From JBBSGC01 sp038254525 (GTDB lineage Bacteria > Actinomycetota > Actinomycetes > Propionibacteriales > Nocardioidaceae), in NCBI GenBank assembly GCA_038254525.1, contig JBBSGC010000065.1, forward strand, positions 1 through 11,033: a DNA stretch of 11,033 nucleotides, in the 5' to 3' direction. Every line of letters starts with the position of its first letter. Position 1 is the first letter of the stretch. The notes under the pieces are model-generated. The model was not told where the DNA came from. It did not search any database and saw nothing but the letters and a program-made list of their open reading frames with translations. The translations under genes were made by a program, and so were the position numbers. This document shows positions 6,513-11,033 of the stretch, one piece after another.

Positions 6513-8078
6513 TCAGTGCGCGAAGTGCCGGGTGCCGGTCAGGTAGAGCGAGGCACCGGCAGCGGCTGCGGCCGCGACCACCTCCTCGTCGCGCACGGAG
6601 CCACCGGGTTGCACGACCGCGCGTACTCCGGCGTCGAGCAGCACCGAGAGGCCGTCGGCGAACGGGAAGTACGCGTCGGACGCGGCCACCGACCCGGCGG
6701 CCCGCTCCCCGGCGCGAGCCACGGCCAACCGGGCGGCGTCGACCCGGTTGACCTGCCCCATCCCGACCCCCACGGTCGCCTCGCCGGTGGCCAGCAGGAT
6801 CGCGTTGGACCGAACCGAGCGGCAGGCCCGCCAGGCGAACGCCAGGTCGCCCAGCGTCGCGGCGTCGACCGACGGCCCGGTGGCCAGGCGCCAGGTCGCC
6901 GGTGCGTCGCCGGGCGCGTCCACCGCGTCCATGCTCTGCATGAGCAGGCCACCGGAGATGCCCCGCGTCTCGATCCCGCCGCGGCCCGCGGGTGCGCAGC
7001 GCAGCAGCCTGAGGTTCTTCTTCGCCGCGAGCACGTCCACCGCGCCGTCGTCGTAGCCCGGCGCGCAGACCACCTCGGTGAACACCTCGGCGACCTGCTC
7101 GGCCATCGTGACCGACACCGGTCGGTTCACGGCGATCACGCCACCGAAGGCCGACACCGGGTCGCAGGCGTGTGCCTTGCGGTGCGCCTCGGCCACGTCG
7201 GCGCCGAGCGCCATGCCGCAGGGGTTCGCATGCTTGATGATGGCGACCGCCGGCCGGTCGAAGTCGTAGGCCGCGCGCCGAGCAGCATCGGTGTCGACGT
7301 AGTTGTTGTAGGACATCGACTTGCCGTGCAGCTGCTCGGCCTGGGCGAGACCCGGCTGCGCGACGTAGCCGGAGACGTAAAGAGCCGCCCGCTGGTGCGG
7401 GTTCTCCCCGTAGCGCAGCACGTCGGCCCGGTCCCACGTCGCGCCCATCCATGCCGGGAACCCCGCGCCGTCGCTGGTGTCGCTGAGCACGTTGCCCATC
7501 CACGACGCCACGTGCACGTCGTAGGTCGCGGTGTGTACGAACGCCTCGGCCGCCAGCCGCTGGCGCTGCGACAGCGTGAAACCCCCCGCGCGTACGGCAT
7601 CGAGCGCGTCGGCGTATTGAGCGGGAGAGGTCACGACCGCCACGTTCGCGGCGTTCTTGGCGGCCGCGCGAACCATCGACGGGCCTCCGATGTCGATCTG
7701 CTCGACGCACTCCTCGGGCGTCGCGCCGGCGGCCACCGTCTCGGTAAAGGGGTACAGGTTGCTGACCACGAGCCCGAACGGCTCGACGCCCAGCTCGGCG
7801 AGCTGGTCGCAGTGGCTCTGGCGCCGCAGGTCGGCCAGGATGCCGGCGTGGACGCGCGGGTGCAGCGTCTTGACCCGCCCGTCCAGGCACTCGGGGAACC
7901 CGGTGAGGTCCTCGACGCGGGTCACCGGCATCCCGGCGTCGGCGATCCGGTCGGCCGTCGAGCCGGTGGACACCAGGGCCACGCCGGCCTCGTGCAGGCC
8001 GCCGGCCAGGGCGACCAGGTCGCTCTTGTCATAGACCGAGATGAGGGCCCGGTGAACCGGTCGCCGGTCGTCGCTCAT
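6513..8078 (-). CDS. purH: Bifunctional AICAR formyltransferase / IMP cyclohydrolase
   Basis: PurH performs the last two steps of purine synthesis: formylation of AICAR with 10-formyl-THF, then ring closure to IMP. The 521-residue protein has an N-terminal MGS-like cyclohydrolase domain (about 9-145) with ALISVYDKSD, VSTGSTA, GRVKTLHPRVHAGIL, SNLYPF and IDIGGPSMVRAAAKN. The C-terminal formyltransferase domain has YGENPHQRA, the catalytic K282-H283 in IIKHANPCG, DPVSAFGG, and the ending TGTRHFAH. The ATG at 8078 overlaps the purN stop (ATGA), so purN and purH are one translationally coupled unit. In-frame sequence upstream of 8078 lies inside purN and is not part of this protein. Size and motifs are complete, with no sign of damage. 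Confidence 0.97.
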   Translation of the reverse strand: MSDDRRPVHRALISVYDKSDLVALAGGLHEAGVALVSTGSTADRIADAGMPVTRVEDLTGFPECLDGRVKTLHPRVHAGILADLRRQSHCDQLAELGVEPFGLVVSNLYPFTETVAAGATPEECVEQIDIGGPSMVRAAAKNAANVAVVTSPAQYADALDAVRAGGFTLSQRQRLAAEAFVHTATYDVHVASWMGNVLSDTSDGAGFPAWMGATWDRADVLRYGENPHQRAALYVSGYVAQPGLAQAEQLHGKSMSYNNYVDTDAARRAAYDFDRPAVAIIKHANPCGMALGADVAEAHRKAHACDPVSAFGGVIAVNRPVSVTMAEQVAEVFTEVVCAPGYDDGAVDVLAAKKNLRLLRCAPAGRGGIETRGISGGLLMQSMDAVDAPGDAPATWRLATGPSVDAATLGDLAFAWRACRSVRSNAILLATGEATVGVGMGQVNRVDAARLAVARAGERAAGSVAASDAYFPFADGLSVLLDAGVRAVVQPGGSVRDEEVVAAAAAAGASLYLTGTRHFAH

Positions 8079-8713
8079 GAGTGGATCCGCACCCTTCTGC
8101 CGTCGACGCAGTAGCCGTTGCGGACCATGCGGCCCACGGTCTGCGTCAGCATCGTCCGCTCGCTGGTCTTGATCCGCTCGTGCAGTGACTCGACGGTGTC
8201 GTTCTCGGCCACCGGCACCGCCACCTGCGCGATGATCGGGCCGGTGTCCACGCCGGCGTCGACGACGAAGAGGGTGGCTCCGGTGACCCGGACGCCGTAG
8301 TCCAGCGCGTCTCGAGGCCCGTGCATCCCCGGGAACGACGGCGACAGCGCCGGATGAGTGTTGATCACCCGGCCGGCGAAGCGGTCGAGAAACGCCGGTC
8401 CAGTGAGCTTCCGGAAGCCCGCAAGCACCACCAGGTCGGGTTCGAAGGCGGCCACCGCTTCGGTGAGCGCTTCGTCCCACTGCGCCCGGGAGTCGAAGCC
8501 GTCCACCGGGCAGACAAAGGCCTGGACGCCGGCGCGCGGCGCCCTGGCCAACCCGGCGACGCCGTCCCGGTCGGCACCCACCGCAACGACCTCGGCGCCG
8601 AAGCCCGGGTCGGCGCAGGCGTCGAGGAGCGCCTGGAGGTTGGTGCCCGATCCGGATATCAGCACCACGAGCCGGGTGGGCCGGCCCGTGACAGGGCCGA
8701 AGCTTCGGGTCAC
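8075..8713 (-). CDS. purN: Phosphoribosylglycinamide formyltransferase 1 (10-formyl-THF dependent)
   Basis: PurN transfers formyl from 10-formyl-THF to GAR, the third step of purine synthesis. The 212-residue protein has the GAR-phosphate loop LISGSGTNLQALLDA (about residues 18-32) and the catalytic triad N118 and H120 (VINTHPALSPSFPG) plus D156 (GVDTGPI). HGPRDALDYGVRVTGAT is also characteristic. The ending RMVRNGYCVDGRRVRI is usual in actinobacterial members. The GTG at 8713 is chosen because it sits just before the first conserved strand (TRLVVLISGSG) and has a weak GAGCGGA ribosome site 5 bases upstream. The frame is open further upstream through perM, but that sequence reads as perM in its own frame. 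The gene lies 68 bases after perM and overlaps purH by 4 bases. Confidence 0.96.
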   Translation of the reverse strand: MTRSFGPVTGRPTRLVVLISGSGTNLQALLDACADPGFGAEVVAVGADRDGVAGLARAPRAGVQAFVCPVDGFDSRAQWDEALTEAVAAFEPDLVVLAGFRKLTGPAFLDRFAGRVINTHPALSPSFPGMHGPRDALDYGVRVTGATLFVVDAGVDTGPIIAQVAVPVAENDTVESLHERIKTSERTMLTQTVGRMVRNGYCVDGRRVRIHS

Positions 8714-8754
8714 GCGGATCCGCTCGGGTCGGGTCGGTGGGCAGCGCTCACCAT
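8710..8754 (-). promoter_or_regulatory. purN leader: -10-like TATGGT and a 14-codon upstream ORF
   Basis: Minus-strand TATGGT (8755-8750) fits TANNNT and could start a short purN leader. The same bases hold an ATG at 8754 opening a 14-residue ORF (MVSAAHRPDPSGSA). Its TGA stop overlaps the purN GTG as GTGA. Either reading makes this 68-base gap a control point between perM and purN. No -35 hexamer or ribosome site for the small ORF is convincing, so translation of it is uncertain. Confidence 0.3.
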
Positions 8755-8781
8755 AACCGCCCGCCGGGTGGCGCCGGTTGC

Positions 8782-9972
8782 TCAGCCCCTCCGCCCCAGC
8801 AGCAGCCGGCTGCCGAGGCCGCCGAGCACTCCTCCGACACCGAGCGTGGCGACCGCCACCGCAGCACAGGCCAGCAGCTGCGGGCCGATCTGCGCCATCC
8901 GGTCCGGGCCCACGGAGCCACCACTGAGCGCAAGCGCAAAGGCGACCAGCAGCCCGCCGGCCGCACCGGCTGCGCCACCCCAGAGCGCGGCCCGGTCGTA
9001 CCCGCTGGGCGGCAGGCAGGGAACGGTCAGCGCACCGGCGGCCAGCCCCGCGATCACCGGCGCCGCGGCCAGCGCCATGAGCGCCACGGGCTGCGGGCCG
9101 GAGCTGGGCACCGCGGACAGCCACGGGACCGCCGGCAGGGGGCCGACCGAAACCGACGTCAGCGTCACCGACGTGGCCGTGCCGAGCGAGATGCCCGGAC
9201 CCAGCAGCACTGCGACGCACAGCAGTAGCACGTTGGGCAGCACCAGCACGCAGACCAGCACCAGCACGAGTCCGCCGACGACGCCGGGATGGAGCGAGTG
9301 GACGATCTCCTGCATTGTCTCCGCATGCACCACGAGGGACGCCGCGAGCGAGAGCGCGCCGAGGGCGACCAGCAGCAGCGCGCCACCAAGGGCACCCCGC
9401 AGCACCGGTCGGACCTGCGCCGGCAGCCGCTGCTCGAGCAGCGCGCCGACCGGGCCGCTCCGAGCGGCGCCAGTCCCTGCGGCGCCGCCGGCGAGGACGA
9501 TGGTGACGAGCAGGCCACGGCCCGGTGAGACGCTGACGGCGGCGGTCGAGGCGGCCAGCGCCACGATGACGCCCGCCGAGGCGTAGAGCACCGTGTACGC
9601 GAGGACGACGACACCCACGTCGACGGGCGTGGCGGCGCGCGAGGTCCGCGCCGCCCACCGGCCAGCGCGGTACGACAGCACCCCAGCCCCGGCGGTCAGT
9701 CCCAGCGGGATCACGCTGACGGTCGTCGAGCCGACGTGCAGGATGTGCCCGTGGCCGAGTAGCCAACCGTCGGCGCCCGCGCGCAGCGCCGAGCTCATCG
9801 AGCCGTCGTGGCCCGCGACCCAGGCGGCGACGGCAACGCCGCAGCAGGCGAGCAGACCGGCGAGTGCGGCCGCGAGACCGGCTGCCCCACCGACCAACCA
9901 GGGCGGCGCGGGTGCCTCGGACGGCGTGCGGGTCGAGCCGCGGACATCGAGACGGGTCAACAGGTCGGTCAT
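8782..9972 (-). CDS. perM: DUF6350 multi-pass membrane protein, PerM-like cell division protein
   Basis: This 396-residue, Ala/Gly/Leu/Val-rich protein has about nine hydrophobic segments (near 26-53, 82-101, 118-142, 152-168, 190-214, 232-257, 294-316, 330-350 and 363-388). A conserved-looking LPNVLLLCVAVLLGPGISLG block at 245-264 matches the proline/glycine-rich core of DUF6350. The identification rests on that topology and on position directly before purN-purH, as for Rv0955 (perM) in Mycobacterium tuberculosis. PerM is reported there to support cell division under stress through the FtsB region of the divisome. The function here is inferred by homology and synteny. The ATG at 9972 (MTDLLTRLD) is preferred. 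An in-frame ATG at 10065 would add an Arg-rich, low-complexity 31-residue leader and lies inside the direct repeat. No strong Shine-Dalgarno is visible at either. Confidence 0.78.
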   Translation of the reverse strand: MTDLLTRLDVRGSTRTPSEAPAPPWLVGGAAGLAAALAGLLACCGVAVAAWVAGHDGSMSSALRAGADGWLLGHGHILHVGSTTVSVIPLGLTAGAGVLSYRAGRWAARTSRAATPVDVGVVVLAYTVLYASAGVIVALAASTAAVSVSPGRGLLVTIVLAGGAAGTGAARSGPVGALLEQRLPAQVRPVLRGALGGALLLVALGALSLAASLVVHAETMQEIVHSLHPGVVGGLVLVLVCVLVLPNVLLLCVAVLLGPGISLGTATSVTLTSVSVGPLPAVPWLSAVPSSGPQPVALMALAAAPVIAGLAAGALTVPCLPPSGYDRAALWGGAAGAAGGLLVAFALALSGGSVGPDRMAQIGPQLLACAAVAVATLGVGGVLGGLGSRLLLGRRG

Positions 9973-10060
9973 CGTGGCCCCATCGTCGCCGCGCGGCTGA
10001 CCACGTCGCCGCAGGCACGCCGCCGATGCTCGGACTGGCCCGCCGGGGCGCCTCATCACG

Positions 10061-10105
10061 GGCATGGGGGACCCCTAAAACACTCCTGTTGGCATGGGGG
10101 ACCCC
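10061..10105. repeat. Perfect 15-bp direct repeat, 30-bp pitch
   Basis: GGCATGGGGGACCCC occurs at 10061-10075 and again, identically, at 10091-10105. The starts are exactly 30 bases apart with a 15-base AT-richer spacer beginning TAAAACACT. Each copy contains a small inverted repeat, GGGG-GA-CCCC. The pitch is close to three helical turns, so two protein dimers could bind the same face. The position upstream of perM fits a tandem operator. ACACT (10080-10084) and AGTGT (10106-10110) also bracket the second copy as inverted arms. Confidence 0.8.
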
Positions 10106-10150
10106 AGTGTGCAGGGAGGAATGGTGCATCGTGACCCAGTCCGGCCCGGT

Positions 10151-10167
10151 TCGGCGCCGGGCGCCGA
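10151..10167 (-). terminator. GC-rich hairpin behind sucD
   Basis: Seven-bp perfect arms TCGGCGC and GCGCCGA flank a 3-base loop, 10 bases beyond the sucD stop. A second hairpin with 6-bp arms CGCGAG and CTCGCG (10168-10187) spans the stop itself. Neither has a T-tract, so this would be a tail-less actinobacterial type terminator or an mRNA-end stabiliser rather than a classical one. Confidence 0.4.
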
Positions 10168-10176
10168 CGCGAGGAC

Positions 10177-11033
10177 TCAGGCTCGCGACTCGATGACCTC
10201 GCGCATCAGCCGCGCGGTTTCCGAGGGTGTCTTGCCGACCCGCACGTCGGCCGCTTCGAGTGCCTCCTGCTTGGCCTGCGCGGTGCCCGATGACCCGGAC
10301 ACGATCGCGCCTGCGTGCCCCATGGTCTTGCCCTCTGGGGCGGTGAAGCCCGCGACGTAGCCGACCACCGGCTTGGTGAGGTTCGCCGAGATGTACGCGG
10401 CGGCCCGCTCCTCCGCGTCGCCACCGATCTCGCCGACCATGATCACCCCCGCGGTCTCCGGGTCGTCCTCGAAGGCGCGCAGGCAGTCGATGTGGGTCGT
10501 ACCGACGATGGGGTCACCGCCGATCCCGACGGCGGTGGTGAAGCCGATGTCCCGCAGCTCGTACATGAGCTGGTAGGTCAGCGTCCCGGATTTCGACACC
10601 AGCCCGATCGGACCGGGGCCGGCGATGTCTGCGGGGATGATGCCGGCGTTGGACTGCCCGGGCGTGATGACGCCCGGACAGTTGGGACCGATGATGCGGG
10701 TGGTGCCGGAGGCCTGCGCTGCGGCGAAGAACTGCGCGGTGTCGTGGACCGGGACGCCCTCAGTGATGACGACCACCAGGGGCAGCGCTGCCTCGACGGC
10801 CTCGAGCACGGCGTCCTTGGTGAACGCCGGCGGTACGAACACCACCGATACGTCGGCGCCGGTCTCGTCGACCGCTTCCCGCACGGTGCCGAACACCGGC
10901 TGCGGTGTGCCGTCGAAGTCGACCGATGTCCCCGCCTTGCGGGCGTTGACCCCGCCAACGATCGTGGTGCCGGAGCGCAGCATCCGCCCGGTGTGCTTGG
11001 TGCCTTCCGAGCCCGTCATCCCCTGCACGATGA
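10177..11033 (-). CDS. sucD: Succinyl-CoA synthetase (succinate-CoA ligase) alpha subunit, 5' end outside window
   Basis: SucD pairs with SucC to convert succinyl-CoA to succinate with formation of ATP or GTP in the TCA cycle. The frame is open to the window edge. The visible part begins IVQGMTGSEGTKHT, so roughly a dozen N-terminal residues are missing. The CoA-binding region (QGMTGSEG, GGVNARKAGT), GPNCPGVITPGQ, SKSGTLTYQ and GGDPIVGTTHIDCL are present. The active-site phosphohistidine lies in TMGHAGAIVSGSSGTAQAK. The C-terminus VGKTPSETARLMREVIESRA is complete. The GTG at 11028 is internal to the conserved CoA loop and is not the start. sucC is expected immediately upstream, beyond 11033. 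Behind the stop are GC-rich hairpins, then the perM-purine run in the same direction. Confidence 0.97.
   Translation of the reverse strand, partial: IVQGMTGSEGTKHTGRMLRSGTTIVGGVNARKAGTSVDFDGTPQPVFGTVREAVDETGADVSVVFVPPAFTKDAVLEAVEAALPLVVVITEGVPVHDTAQFFAAAQASGTTRIIGPNCPGVITPGQSNAGIIPADIAGPGPIGLVSKSGTLTYQLMYELRDIGFTTAVGIGGDPIVGTTHIDCLRAFEDDPETAGVIMVGEIGGDAEERAAAYISANLTKPVVGYVAGFTAPEGKTMGHAGAIVSGSSGTAQAKQEALEAADVRVGKTPSETARLMREVIESRA

Larger units (their letters stand above)
9973..10176. promoter_or_regulatory. sucD-perM intergenic region
   Basis: These 204 bases lie between the sucD stop and the perM start, both on the minus strand. They carry the paired 15-bp repeat and a hairpin, annotated separately, and probably the promoter for the perM-purN-purH run. 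I find no clean TANNNT box with a matched -35 on the minus strand. On the plus strand a strong GGGAGGA purine run (10114-10120) precedes a GTG at 10131 that opens a 21-codon Arg-rich ORF ending at 10196. That ORF would be antisense to the sucD 3' end and is not called as a gene. Confidence 0.45.

Noticed and set aside
5584..7890. A 768-residue open frame that includes folD and could suggest a long fusion protein
   Set aside because: Only the last 284 residues match a family. The rest is Arg/Gly-rich shadow of purH, which is clearly coded in another frame on the same strand.
10061..10105. CRISPR-like repeat-spacer pattern
   Set aside because: There are only two copies, the repeat is 15 bp, and there is no cas gene in view. 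A paired operator is a better fit.
8075..10129. A 684-residue open frame that includes purN
   Set aside because: The upstream part is low-complexity Arg/Ala/Gly sequence overlapping perM in a different frame. purN begins at 8713.
1..11033. A hidden novel defence, mobile or biosynthetic system
   Set aside because: Almost every base is accounted for by recognisable housekeeping genes in standard synteny. The unexplained remainder is short regulatory DNA.

Overview
This is a GC-rich chromosomal window from an actinomycete (Actinomycetota). Codon third positions are strongly G/C, GTG starts occur (mdh, folD, purN), and stop/start overlaps of the ATGA type are common. The order sucD - perM (DUF6350) - purN - purH matches the arrangement known from mycobacteria (Rv0952, then Rv0955 to Rv0957). 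I cannot name the genus. The window looks like core-genome housekeeping DNA. I found no transposase, phage gene, CRISPR array, tRNA, rRNA or obvious defence or biosynthetic cluster.

Layout. Positions 1-2930 (+ strand): the 3' part of a tandem-GNAT acetyltransferase overlaps purU (formyltetrahydrofolate deformylase) by 4 bases. A PAP2-superfamily membrane enzyme follows. Positions 2927-4144 (- strand): icd (NADP-type isocitrate dehydrogenase), tail to tail with the PAP2 gene and sharing a CTAG stop. Positions 4145-4298: a divergent control region with a CTTGA/TCAAG palindrome. Positions 4299-5291 (+): mdh (malate dehydrogenase). Positions 5300-9972 (-), read right to left: perM-like DUF6350 membrane protein, purN, purH, folD and a small DUF3017 membrane protein. 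Positions 9973-10176: an intergenic stretch with a perfect 15-bp direct repeat at 30-bp pitch and hairpins behind sucD. Positions 10177-11033 (-): sucD (succinyl-CoA synthetase alpha), cut off by the window edge at its 5' end.

Two themes link the genes. The first is the TCA cycle: sucD, icd and mdh. The second is 10-formyl-tetrahydrofolate. FolD makes it, PurN and PurH spend it in purine synthesis, and PurU hydrolyses it to formate and THF. The perM homologue, a cell-division membrane protein in mycobacteria, leads the purine run.

The most interesting parts are regulatory: the paired repeat upstream of perM, the palindrome over a putative icd -10 box, and apparent leaderless or short-leader starts. 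I see no convincing new multi-gene system.
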